NCBI GenBank assembly: GCA_009779975.1 | Contig: WRAY01000025.1 | Span: 1-32,376, forward strand | DNA length: 32,376 nt | Source of the DNA: Bacillota bacterium | Lineage (GTDB): Bacteria; Bacillota; Clostridia; Christensenellales; Pumilibacteraceae | Direction: 5' to 3' | Shown here: positions 1-6,230 of the stretch, in pieces | Layout: the number at the start of each line of letters is the position of its first letter | Position numbering within the stretch: the stretch's first letter is position 1 | Position numbers and translations under genes: made by a program | Notes under the pieces: model-generated | The model's database searches: none | The model's input: only the letters and a program-made list of their open reading frames with translations | What the model was told of the DNA's origin: nothing

Positions 1-762
1 AGGTTTTTTGTTGTTGCGGGCGGAAAAGGGAGTTTTGTGCGGGGGGGGGGGGGGGGGGGCTGTCACTACGAAGCACGAAAGGGTGATGTTTTTGTTTTTA
101 ATAGTGATGAAATTCACAGTTGCATAAAAACATATCCGGGATATAAATCGTATTGCTTACAATTTTTGCCGTCTTATTTATCAAGTAAATTCGTTGACAT
201 ATGCGAAAGCAAATACATAAAGCCTTTGACTGAAAAAAGAATTTATTTCAAAAATTGCTATAAAGAAGCAGACACTTTAAGAAGTATTTTTACTTTGTGT
301 GAAAGGGCTGACCAAAACCGTTATGAAGGCTATCAAATTGCACTTAAAGGTTATCTTTATGCTTTCTTGTCGGAACTATATAAACTGAATCCTCATCTTT
401 CTACGATACCTGACCATGATGACACTCACCCAAATTTTGAAAGAGTCAACACTGTCATTAACTACATAGCCAATCACTACACCGAAAAAATTGATTTCAA
501 AGAAATTGTCAGCAGTCTTATTCATCTTGACTATTCTTATTTCTCCCGCATCTTCAAATCACAAACCGGCAAAACATTACTGCAATACCTCAACGAATAT
601 CGCCTCACCGTTGCCCTCAACCAACTCTCAACAATCAACAGAAATATCACCGACATAGCCTTATCATGCGGCTTTGATGACCTCAACTATTTTTCCCGCT
701 CATTTAAACAACTAATAGGTCTTTCCCCCAGTGCCGTCAAAAAAGCAAGATGGCGAGAGTAA
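1..762 (+). CDS. AraC-family transcriptional regulator, 5' end missing
   Basis: A DNA-binding regulator of the AraC/XylS family. The C-terminal ~105 residues form the usual double helix-turn-helix, from FERVNTVINYI through the second HTH with DIALSCGFDDLNYFSRSFK. Ahead of it lies the end of a cupin sensor domain, visible as the motif YEARKGDVFVFNSDEIH. The GTG at position 37 is probably not the start. The frame is open to base 1, and its first codons read FFVVAGGKGSFV, which fits the cupin strand before the KGD motif. The gene therefore continues past the window edge; family members are usually 270-300 residues and only about 253 codons are present. A run of 19 G (41-59) encodes an odd glycine stretch where a cupin has a short turn, so the local sequence may be wrong. 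The effector and target are not visible. Family assignment is secure. Confidence 0.9.
   Translation, partial: RFFVVAGGKGSFVRGGGGGGCHYEARKGDVFVFNSDEIHSCIKTYPGYKSYCLQFLPSYLSSKFVDICESKYIKPLTEKRIYFKNCYKEADTLRSIFTLCERADQNRYEGYQIALKGYLYAFLSELYKLNPHLSTIPDHDDTHPNFERVNTVINYIANHYTEKIDFKEIVSSLIHLDYSYFSRIFKSQTGKTLLQYLNEYRLTVALNQLSTINRNITDIALSCGFDDLNYFSRSFKQLIGLSPSAVKKARWRE
41..59. other. 19-base poly-G run inside the AraC frame
   Basis: Nineteen consecutive G sit 40 bases from the window edge in an otherwise AT-rich sequence. They fall in the turn between two cupin strands and give R-G6. It is either a real homopolymer or a sequencing/assembly artefact at a contig end; long G runs are a known failure of two-colour short-read chemistry. 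Confidence 0.9.
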
Positions 763-764
763 AT

Positions 765-796
765 AAAAAAACTCATTCAAAGGAATGAGTTTTTTG
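765..796. terminator. Intrinsic terminator, bidirectional
   Basis: The stem ACTCATTC (771-778) and GAATGAGT (783-790) encloses an AAAG loop and is flanked by A6 on the left and T6 on the right. It begins 3 bases after the AraC stop codon and can also stop transcription leaving the minus-strand tRNA gene, whose 3' end is at 799. Confidence 0.9.
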
Positions 797-798
797 TT

Positions 799-875
799 TG
801 GTAGCGGCGACTGGATTCGAACCAGTGACCAATCGGGTATGAACCGAGTACTCTAGCCAACTGAGCTACGCCGCC
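799..875 (-). tRNA. tRNA-Met (anticodon CAT), elongator type
   Basis: On the minus strand the 77 nt fold as a full cloverleaf. The acceptor is GGCGGCG/CGCCGCT (G1-U72 wobble), the D arm is GCTC/GAGT, and the anticodon loop TTCATAC carries CAT. The T arm is ACTGG-TTCGAAT-CCAGT and the 3' CCA is encoded. The anticodon stem lacks the three G-C pairs of an initiator, and position 1 is paired, so this is elongator Met rather than fMet. A CAT tRNA could in principle be the lysidine-modified Ile tRNA, but the acceptor and ATACCCG region resemble Bacillota elongator Met. Confidence 0.93.
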
Positions 876-956
876 ATACTTTAAAAAATGCATAATGCAT
901 GATTGTTGTTGTGTTTTATTCTCATAATGAAGTCGAATCAATAACACAACCAAATT

Positions 957-985
957 AGTATAGCAAAACTAAAAACAAAATGCAA
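957..985 (-). promoter_or_regulatory. Sigma-70/SigA promoter of the tRNA-Met gene
   Basis: Read on the minus strand: -35 TTGCAT (980-985), a 17-nt spacer, and -10 TATACT (957-962). Predicted start is near 950, about 75 nt before the mature tRNA 5' end at 875. Confidence 0.75.
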
Positions 986-1027
986 GGGTTTTTTTATTAA
1001 TTTTTTAAATTTTTTTGCTTAATTATT

Positions 1028-1056
1028 TTGACATTTAATAAAAAATATGTTATTAT
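1028..1056 (+). promoter_or_regulatory. Sigma-A consensus promoter for the 73-aa membrane protein
   Basis: A perfect -35 TTGACA (1028-1033), a 17-nt spacer and -10 TATTAT (1051-1056). The predicted transcript has a leader of about 100 nt before the ATG at 1165. Confidence 0.8.
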
Positions 1057-1164
1057 ATAGACACACTGTTGTCAATTGGTGAATATTGATTATTGTCAAA
1101 TCATAGCACATGATTTTTTTTAAAATATTTAGGGTAAAAATTCCCTTAAAAAGGAGGATAGAAA

Positions 1165-1386
1165 ATGGCAAAATCTCAAGGATATGAGTTTCTGAAAGTT
1201 GATTACATCGTTTCTCTAATACTAGCAATCATTCCAATCACAGGATGGGTTTGCGGAATTATTGAAAGATTCACCAGAAAGGCTTTTTTAACAGGAATAC
1301 TCAATATTTTCTTTGGCTTCGTGTTTTGGATTATCGGTCTTGTTGACATGATAATCAACAAAAAAATCACTTGGCTTGTTATTTAA
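1165..1386 (+). CDS. Small two-helix membrane protein, function unknown
   Basis: A 73-residue protein with two predicted membrane segments: about residues 13-32 (VDYIVSLILAIIPITGWVCG) and 42-64 (TGILNIFFGFVFWIIGLVDM). They are joined by a short basic loop (ERFTRK). The start is well supported by AAGGAGG about 8 bases upstream and by a consensus promoter at 1028-1056. Size and layout recall small PMP3- or TM2-like membrane proteins, but I do not recognise a family motif. It stands alone between the tRNA and the dnaX cluster. A large palindrome follows its stop and may end its transcript. Confidence 0.8.
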   Translation: MAKSQGYEFLKVDYIVSLILAIIPITGWVCGIIERFTRKAFLTGILNIFFGFVFWIIGLVDMIINKKITWLVI

Positions 1387-1390
1387 TGTC

Positions 1391-1478
1391 AATGCATAAC
1401 GCTTAACGCTTAACGCTTAATGATTGATAGAATTATTTTAAAATAACTTGATCATCATTATGCGTTAAGCATTGTGCG
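1391..1478 (+). repeat. Large imperfect palindrome with GCTTAAC tandem repeat
   Basis: The left arm holds three tandem copies of a 7-mer (CGCTTAA, 1400-1420). The segment at 1409-1428 pairs with 1451-1469 with one mismatch and one bulge, and the tip includes the palindrome TTATTTTAAAATAA. It fills the gap between the small membrane protein and dnaX, and its right end reaches the GTG at 1474. It looks like an interspersed hairpin repeat; related sequence (ACGCATAATACACAATG) appears in the dnaX linker near 2570. It could also act as a transcript end. Confidence 0.65.
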
Positions 1479-1488
1479 TAAAAAAACT

Positions 1489-3324
1489 ATGAATTCACTT
1501 TATCGAAAATACCGACCCTCAACATTTGATGAGGTAATCGGACAAAATCATATTACTACTACTCTTGTCAATCAAATAAAGAGCGGTAAAATTCGTCATG
1601 CTTATTTGTTCACAGGCTCCCGCGGAACGGGAAAAACGACTAGTGCGAGGATTTTTGCGTCTGCTGTCAATTGCATTGAACCAAAGAACGGAAGCCCTTG
1701 TTACAAATGCAGCGTCTGTTCCCTTCTTAAGGCAAATGTTCATGCCGATATTTTGGAAATTGATGCAGCGTCTAACAACAAAGTTGATGAAGTTCGGGCA
1801 CTAAGAGACACTATTAATTTTGCACCGGTTTCATCAAAATACAAAGTCTATATTATAGACGAGGTTCACATGCTGACCGACAGTGCCTTTAATGCCCTTT
1901 TAAAAACGCTTGAAGAGCCGCCGAGTCATGTTATTTTTATTCTAGGCACAACCGAAGTTCACAAATTGCCTGCGACAATACTTTCAAGATGCATGAGGTT
2001 TGACTTTCACCTTGTCAGTCGTGACAATCTAAAAATGCATTTAGCAGGCATTTTGAAAAAAGAAAACAAAGAGTTTGAAGATGATGCAATTGACTATATT
2101 GCAAGTTTAGCGGAAGGAAGTGTTCGGGATAGTATTAGCCTTCTTGACACATGCATAAACTTCTCCGACGGCATTTTAACAACTCAAGCCGTTTTGGAAG
2201 TTTTAGGAGCGGTTGATCGGAAAAAGATATTTGAATTGTTTGAAATGATTGCAGAGGGTGATGTCGGAAATGCATTAAAAATTACTCATGAATTGGAATT
2301 TGAAGGAAAGAGCATGAGTTATTTAGCGAAAGAATTGGTTTATCACGCAAGAGACCTACTTGTCACAAAAACACTCGGGACAACCCTTGTCAAAGGAACA
2401 AAGGAGCATTTAGACTATTTTAAGGAAAAGGCGAAATCTTATGAAAAAGGATTATTGGTTGAACTCATCGGAATTTTTTCATCAATTGATGCAGATTTAC
2501 GATATGCGGTAAATCCGAAAATTGTTTTGCAAGCGGCAATAATTAAATCAACTCATAACCCACAACGCATAATACACAATGATGGTAAAGTTGCAGGGGC
2601 GGTCACTAACCGCCCGCACAATATATCCGAACAAAATGCAGGGGTGAACAATGTGAACCCAATTGAAAAAACCGAAAAAAAAAAGATAGTTGAGAAGATT
2701 GAAAAAATTGCAGGAACGAACGACCCCATCCGCCCGCCTACTATCGACGAAGATTTCGGACTAGAACCGCCGCCTGTTGAGAATGAGATAATCGTAGGAG
2801 CAGTAGCCTACCACCCGCCTGTCGACAACGAGCGCACAACACACGCCCCTACAGATAAAACACTTGATTCAAAAAACAACAGCGGGCGGCAGGATGCCGC
2901 CCCTACGGATAAGGTCGAAACAAAATCAAAAACAACTAAGCAACAAAAAGAATCACCCTCAATTCCAATCTCCAATCTCCCCTCTTCCCCCTCCTCTCTT
3001 CACTCTCCAACCGATATTTGGGGCAAACTCACAACCTATTTCCGCAGAGCAAACGATATGCAGGCATATAATATTGTTTTGGGAAAAGGAAAAAATGCGG
3101 AGATTGAAAACGATGAGTTGGTTTTGAAAACACAAGATGAGGACTTTATGGTGCTAAGCGATCCGTCAGTCCATCACAAAATTAATGATACCCTAAAAGT
3201 GTTAAATTTCCCATTTCGATTGAGAGTTGAAAAAACAAAATTGGACACAATTGATATGGACAAGGAAATTAGAAAGTTGAAAGAAATGACAGAAGGGGTT
3301 AAATTAAAGATAAGTTATAAATAA
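1489..3324 (+). CDS. dnaX: DNA polymerase III subunit gamma/tau
   Basis: Clamp-loader ATPase of the replicative polymerase. The ATG at 1489 is chosen because family proteins begin close to LYRKYRP; the GTG at 1474 lies in a repeat and adds five unlikely residues. The 611-residue product shows Walker A GSRGTGKTT (43-51), a four-cysteine zinc module (C62, C71, C74, C77), Walker B IIDE (122-125), and the SRC motif (166-168) with the arginine finger. A clamp-loader lid and collar follow. A linker (about 357-508) rich in Pro, Lys and Asn precedes a tau-type C-terminal domain beginning DIWGKL. The linker contains several in-frame copies of the palindromic repeats found between genes here (see the repeat entries). 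No Shine-Dalgarno sequence is visible. It leads the dnaX-ybaB-recR cluster, an arrangement common in Bacillota. No frameshift site for a short gamma form was identified. Confidence 0.96.
   Translation: MNSLYRKYRPSTFDEVIGQNHITTTLVNQIKSGKIRHAYLFTGSRGTGKTTSARIFASAVNCIEPKNGSPCYKCSVCSLLKANVHADILEIDAASNNKVDEVRALRDTINFAPVSSKYKVYIIDEVHMLTDSAFNALLKTLEEPPSHVIFILGTTEVHKLPATILSRCMRFDFHLVSRDNLKMHLAGILKKENKEFEDDAIDYIASLAEGSVRDSISLLDTCINFSDGILTTQAVLEVLGAVDRKKIFELFEMIAEGDVGNALKITHELEFEGKSMSYLAKELVYHARDLLVTKTLGTTLVKGTKEHLDYFKEKAKSYEKGLLVELIGIFSSIDADLRYAVNPKIVLQAAIIKSTHNPQRIIHNDGKVAGAVTNRPHNISEQNAGVNNVNPIEKTEKKKIVEKIEKIAGTNDPIRPPTIDEDFGLEPPPVENEIIVGAVAYHPPVDNERTTHAPTDKTLDSKNNSGRQDAAPTDKVETKSKTTKQQKESPSIPISNLPSSPSSLHSPTDIWGKLTTYFRRANDMQAYNIVLGKGKNAEIENDELVLKTQDEDFMVLSDPSVHHKINDTLKVLNFPFRLRVEKTKLDTIDMDKEIRKLKEMTEGVKLKISYK
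2591..2622 (+). repeat. Palindromic repeat A inside dnaX
   Basis: GCAGGGGCGGTCACTAACCG continuing into CCCGCACAAT is the same hairpin as the intergenic copies at 4297-4325 and 32216-32249. In the dnaX frame it gives VAGAVTNRPHN. Directly behind it (2636-2662) is a copy of the second repeat form, GCAGGGGTGAACAATGTGAA, matching the GTAGGGGCGAGCAACGCGAG boxes at 5700 and 6048. Confidence 0.85.
2789..2856 (+). repeat. Degenerate palindromic repeat A copies inside dnaX
   Basis: ATCGTAGGAGCAGTAGCCTA followed by CCACCCGCC is a worn copy of GTAGGGGCGGTAACCTACCG-CCCGC. It is read in the same frame as the copy at 2591 (IVGAVAYHPP against VAGAVTNRPH). The segment CGCACAACACACGCCCCTAC ending at 2852 is a half copy in the opposite sense and encodes APTDK. 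Confidence 0.6.
2881..2912 (-). repeat. Palindromic repeat A, inverted copy inside dnaX
   Basis: GCGGGCGGCAGGATGCCGCC followed by CCTACGGAT matches the intergenic form GCGGGCGGCAGAKTGCCGCC-CCTACA. In frame it encodes GRQDAAPTDK, so the APTDK word of the previous half copy appears again. Confidence 0.85.
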
Positions 3325-3328
3325 TGAT

Positions 3329-3610
3329 ATGGAAAATGTAGTAAGTTTTAAAATTAGACTGGATGGATATTCTTCCGGTAATAGTTCCGCAAGAACTGAT
3401 TTTGAATTATTAAAATTTGCTGAAAGAATTATTATTAGTGAATATAATTCCTGTGACACAACAACAGTTTTTGACCATGGCGAAAGTGAAAAAAGTGAAA
3501 TTAAACTAGAAATAAACAAAGATACTCAAAAATTTCTTGACCTAATTGAAAGTAAAAATATCCAAGAAAAATTAAACTATTATTTTCAAGCGATGATAAA
3601 AGTTCAATAG
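3329..3610 (+). CDS. Hypothetical protein, possibly a frameshifted fragment
   Basis: A 93-residue reading frame starting 5 bases after the dnaX stop. It is acidic and lysine-rich with no signal peptide, membrane helix or motif that I recognise. No clear Shine-Dalgarno lies before the ATG, although translational coupling to dnaX is possible. A different frame overlaps its 3' end and stays open without a stop to the TAG at 3783-3785 (see next entry), with similar composition. The pair may therefore be one gene of about 150 codons interrupted by a single frameshift near 3560-3610. The base composition is more AT-rich than dnaX or ybaB, as expected for a poorly conserved or imported gene. Confidence 0.5.
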   Translation: MENVVSFKIRLDGYSSGNSSARTDFELLKFAERIIISEYNSCDTTTVFDHGESEKSEIKLEINKDTQKFLDLIESKNIQEKLNYYFQAMIKVQ

Positions 3611-3785
3611 AAAGCCGCATTACTCGTCGCAACTATGAAAAAAATAACTATAAATCTAAAAAAATGATTGAAGAAATTGAGAACTTAACATCTGCAAAAA
3701 ACTCATTAGACAAAATCATAGTCTTTTGCCTAAAAAATGATATAGACTTTAAGATAAACGCTAGATGTAGTAACAGTATATTTTA
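3562..3785 (+). pseudogene. Open 3' continuation in a second frame, probable frameshift remnant
   Basis: Frame 1 is open from about 3562 and reads through RITRRNYEKNNYKSKKMIEE and then IENLTSAKNSLDKIIVFCLK to NSIF-stop at 3783-3785. Its residue mix (K, N, E, I) resembles the preceding 93-residue frame. Its only internal ATG (3664) has no ribosome binding site, so it is more likely the shifted tail of the upstream gene than a separate gene. The evidence is composition and lack of stops only. Confidence 0.35.
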
Positions 3786-3835
3786 GATATATTAATTAAT
3801 ACAAAAGCGTCATGGACGCAAAGGAGAACGATATT

Positions 3836-4150
3836 ATGAAATTTGGCGGATTTGGCGGCGGCATGAATATGCAGCAAATGATGAAGCAAGCCCAAAAATT
3901 GCAAGAAGAGGCAATGAAGGCACAAGAAGAGTTGGCTAATGCCGAAGTCGAGGGTATCTCGGGCGGAGGCATGGTCAGAGTGACAATATCAGGCAAAAAG
4001 AAAATGCTTGGCATTGCGATTAATAAAAACGCAGTGGACATTGATGACCTTGAAATGCTCGAAGATTTAATTGTCGCAGCCTATAATGATGCATTTGAGA
4101 GAGCGGAAGAGATGGAGAAGGAAATTTCACCGCTTGGCGGCATGTTTTAG
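3836..4150 (+). CDS. ybaB: YbaB/EbfC family nucleoid-associated protein
   Basis: A small DNA-binding protein of the YbaB/EbfC family (104 residues, the normal size) that binds DNA as a dimer and is usually encoded between dnaX and recR. The ATG at 3836 is preferred over the in-frame ATG at 3812 because AAGGAG (3821-3826) stands 9 bases before it. Family members also start with a short glycine/methionine-rich segment (here MKFGGFGGGMNMQQMMKQAQ). A long helix (about residues 10-36) is followed by the beta core with GGGMVRVTISGKKKM. A second helical region has the signature AAYNDAFERAEEMEKE. The stop codon abuts a 126-nt hairpin at 4151. Confidence 0.95.
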   Translation: MKFGGFGGGMNMQQMMKQAQKLQEEAMKAQEELANAEVEGISGGGMVRVTISGKKKMLGIAINKNAVDIDDLEMLEDLIVAAYNDAFERAEEMEKEISPLGGMF

Positions 4151-4276
4151 GATTGTTGCCTGAAGGTATGTGATGCGAACTGCGTGTGCCTCGTCGGCTC
4201 GACTGCATATGATAAGTATGCGCCCTTCGCCTTCTTGACACCTGCTGTTCACCTGACACACCTTCAGGCAACAATC
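4151..4276. ncRNA. 126-nt long hairpin between ybaB and recR, candidate structured RNA or MITE-like repeat
   Basis: The ends are perfect 17-bp inverted repeats: GATTGTTGCCTGAAGGT at 4151-4167 and its complement at 4260-4276. Pairing continues inward for about 16 more positions with a few mismatches. It then passes GTGT/ACAC and GGC/GCC with purine-rich internal loops, and ends in a GCATA-loop-TATGC tip (4205-4221). On the minus strand the internal loops read CAAGAAGGCGAAGG opposite GAGCCGACGAGG, a pattern suggestive of G-A pairing in a folded RNA. It starts the base after the ybaB stop. No poly-U follows on either strand, so it is not a plain terminator. I cannot assign it to a known RNA family. 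Strand is undecided. Confidence 0.55.
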
Positions 4277-4296
4277 ATTTTCGAATCACAACCATT

Positions 4297-4377
4297 TGTA
4301 AGGGGCGGTAACCTACCGCCCGAACCGCATAATATTATGTTGTGCAGGCGGTAGGTCACCGCCCCTGCAATTTTTTG
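4297..4377. repeat. Two head-to-head copies of palindromic repeat A
   Basis: A copy GTAAGGGGCGGTAACCTACC-GCCCG (4297-4321) and an inverted copy TGCAGGCGGTAGGTCACCGC-CCCTGCAATTTTTTG (4341-4377) are separated by ATAATATTATGTTG. The T-rich tail of the second copy runs to within about 9 bases of the recR start, so the repeat has taken the place of a recognisable ribosome binding site. Confidence 0.85.
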
Positions 4378-4385
4378 TTTTTGAC

Positions 4386-4964
4386 ATGACTTCTTCAATC
4401 AAAAAGTTGATTAATAAATTCCGAAAACTTCCCGGTGTCGGTCAAAAAACTGCCGAGAGGTATGCTTTTGCTGTTATTTCAATGAGTGACATTGAGGCGG
4501 AAGAGTTTTTAAATGTGATTAGAGAGGTCAAAGATAATGTCAAGTTTTGCATAGTGTGCGGAAATTTCACAGATGTTGAAGTTTGCGATATTTGTTCAGT
4601 CAGACAAAGCGATATTATCACGGTTGTTGCATATCCGAAAGATATTGCTGCGATTGAAAAAACTCATCTTAGAACTGCTTATCATGTTTTGCATGGAGTT
4701 CTTTCCCCACTAGACGGCAAAGGACCTGATAACTTAAGAATTAAGGAATTGTTAGAGCGCTTATATGGAGATGTCAGTGAAGTAATACTTGCAACAAACC
4801 CCGATGTTGAGGGAGAGGCAACAGCAATGTATATTGCAAAATTAATAAAACCTCAAGGCATAAAAGTGACAAGACTTGCCCAAGGCATTTCTATGGGCAG
4901 CGATATTGAATATGCGGATGAAGCAACTTTGTCGAGAGCATTAGAGACAAGAGTTGTTTTGTGA
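4386..4964 (+). CDS. recR: Recombination mediator protein RecR
   Basis: RecR of the RecFOR pathway, which helps load RecA at single-strand gaps. The 192 residues match the family's usual ~198. It shows a helix-hairpin-helix (KLPGVGQKTAERYAF, 14-28) and a four-cysteine zinc finger (C55, C58, C67, C70). The Toprim domain begins near 77 and includes VLHGVLSPLDGKGPDNLRI, ATNPDVEGEATAMYIA and GSDIEYADEATLSRALE, all strongly family-typical. No Shine-Dalgarno is visible before the ATG at 4386 because a palindromic repeat tail ends there. It is the last gene of the dnaX cluster. Confidence 0.97.
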   Translation: MTSSIKKLINKFRKLPGVGQKTAERYAFAVISMSDIEAEEFLNVIREVKDNVKFCIVCGNFTDVEVCDICSVRQSDIITVVAYPKDIAAIEKTHLRTAYHVLHGVLSPLDGKGPDNLRIKELLERLYGDVSEVILATNPDVEGEATAMYIAKLIKPQGIKVTRLAQGISMGSDIEYADEATLSRALETRVVL

Positions 4965-5019
4965 ATCGATTAAAAATAACACACTTATCTTAATGACACA
5001 ACCAAAGACCAATTATCCT

Positions 5020-5108
5020 GAATGAAGTGAAAGATCCGGACACAAAGTGTCGTAAAAACATATCCTACGCTTCGCTAGATGCTTCGCTTCACTCAGCACG
5101 ACATTGAG
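5020..5108. repeat. Interspersed GAAGCGAAG-type repeat
   Basis: The left arm GAATGAAGTGAAAGATCCGG and the right arm ATGCTTCGCTTCACTCAGCA are approximate complements. A small GACAC-AAA-GTGTC hairpin (5039-5051) lies between them. A longer relative with ends TGTCATTCTGA/TCAGAATGACA is at 8561-8696. It lies just downstream of the minus-strand gene ending at 5112 and may end its transcript. Confidence 0.6.
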
Positions 5109-5111
5109 AGG

Positions 5112-5381
5112 TTAGATTGTATTATTAGAATAACCATGTAAAATAATATCGTATAGTTGCTTTGATATTTTTTCTAAAACTTGGTTTTTTGAATTTTCAA
5201 ATTTTTGGCGAGACTCTTCATTGTCTTGCCAATTTTCACATAATTCAACTTTTCGCCTGAGGTCATAACAACAATGACCTTGTTTTATTTCTCTGAACCT
5301 TATTCCGGTCCTGACAGAATACCTTGCAAAATGCTCGCAATTAAAACATGATTTTTCCATGGATTTTCTACTTAAACGCAT
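5112..5381 (-). CDS. Small cysteine-rich, probably zinc-binding protein
   Basis: An 89-residue protein of unknown function. The N-terminal half has a cysteine pattern CFNCEHFARYSVRTG...GHCCYDLRRKVELCENWQ, i.e. C-x2-C, CC and C within about 40 residues, which suggests a metal-binding knuckle. The C-terminal half is charged and helical. I recall similar short clostridial hypothetical proteins with an NCEH...GHC...CENW pattern but no defined function. Two starts are possible: ATG at 5381, and ATG at 5360 (MEKSCFNC). A TATAAT (5393-5398) places the transcript start only about 5 nt before 5381, which would be a leaderless start as seen for other genes here. The 5360 start would have a ~25-nt leader with no clear Shine-Dalgarno. 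Confidence 0.65.
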   Translation of the reverse strand: MRLSRKSMEKSCFNCEHFARYSVRTGIRFREIKQGHCCYDLRRKVELCENWQDNEESRQKFENSKNQVLEKISKQLYDIILHGYSNNTI

Positions 5382-5392
5382 TGCTTATAAAA

Positions 5393-5398
5393 ATTATA
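5393..5398 (-). promoter_or_regulatory. -10 element of the cysteine-rich small protein
   Basis: TATAAT on the minus strand with only a weak -35 match upstream. Expected start near 5386, directly in front of the ATG at 5381. Confidence 0.5.
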
Positions 5399-5545
5399 GC
5401 ATTAGTAGATTAAAAAACTTTACTGAACACAAGTGGTTTAATTATCTTGTTATAGTTATTATATAATAAAAATTAAGTCTTGTCTTGGAATACGAAGAAT
5501 ACTCGTAAAAAAATTTATTTTTAATAGAGTGTGAATAAATTAAAA

Positions 5546-6222
5546 ATTGTAGGGGCGGTAACCTACCGCCCGCACTTTATTTTATTGGTTCGTTATTTAA
5601 TAGTAATTCGTTAACAACGAATAAACACTGTGCGGACGGCAGATTGCCACCCCTACGATTTTATTTTGTCGAGTGGTATTTCTGGAGTGGGATTAAATTG
5701 TAGGGGCGAGCAACGCGAGCCCGAATAAATCTATCATTATTATGTTGTCTGGTATTCGGGTTCGCAATGCTCACCCCTACAGTTTTGTTGGTTCGTTTAG
5801 TTGTGGGTTGGTTCGTAGGCAACCATTAACATTGTGCGGGCGATTAATAATCGCCCCTACAGTCATTTTGACGAGATCTTTTCAACAAATAATAATTTAT
5901 CGCAGGGGCGGTCATTCACCCCTGCGATATTTTATTATCTCGTTTATTGGAGTTAATTCGTGGTAGTCGTTTCACATTGTGCGAGCGGCAGATTGTCGCC
6001 CCTACTATTTTATTTTGACGAGTGATATGCGGGAGTGGGATTAAATTGTAGGGGTGAGCAGCGCGAGCCCGATTAAATTATCATTAATATTCAATTATTA
6101 ATATTATGTTGTTAATTATTCGGGTTCGCTTTGCTCACCCCTACAGTTTTGTTGATTCGTTATTTGATGGTGGTTCGTGGCAATCGTTTTCGAGCGGTCG
6201 ATGCCACCCCTATAAATTTGCC
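5546..6222. repeat. Composite array of palindromic repeats
   Basis: This gene-free stretch holds at least ten hairpin boxes. One form is TGTAGGGGCGGTAACCTACC-GCCCGCA and its inverse GTGCGGACGGCAGATTGCC-ACCCCTAC (5550, 5634, 5837, 5902, 5979, 6192). The other is TGTAGGGGCGAGCAACGCGA-GCCCGAAT and its inverse ATTCGGGTTCGCAATGCTCA-CCCCTACA (5700, 5755, 6047, 6119). Between boxes a conserved spacer, TTGGTTCGTTATTTAATAGT or variants, recurs near 5586, 5786, 5938 and 6149. A second spacer with GAGTGGGATTAAATTGTAGG recurs at 5685 and 6034. The whole therefore looks like a tandemly duplicated, decaying composite unit. Open frames here are by-products of the repeats; I see no gene in 5382-6230. Confidence 0.9.
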
Positions 6223-6230
6223 AACTTCAA

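Noticed and set aside
37-39. GTG at 37 as the AraC gene start
   Set aside because: The frame is open upstream with cupin-like residues and no ribosome site precedes the GTG.
4151-4276. Signal recognition particle RNA, often found near dnaX
   Set aside because: The diagnostic GGAAG tetraloop-type apical domain of SRP RNA is not found on either strand.
4626-4640. Missing Toprim glutamate in RecR (VVAYPKD)
   Set aside because: This position is not strictly conserved in RecR proteins of Bacillota, as I recall, and RecR is not a Toprim nuclease; not unusual enough.
5546-6222. CRISPR array
   Set aside because: Repeats are palindromic, alternate in orientation, vary in sequence and are spaced unevenly with spacers that are themselves repeated; no cas gene is present.
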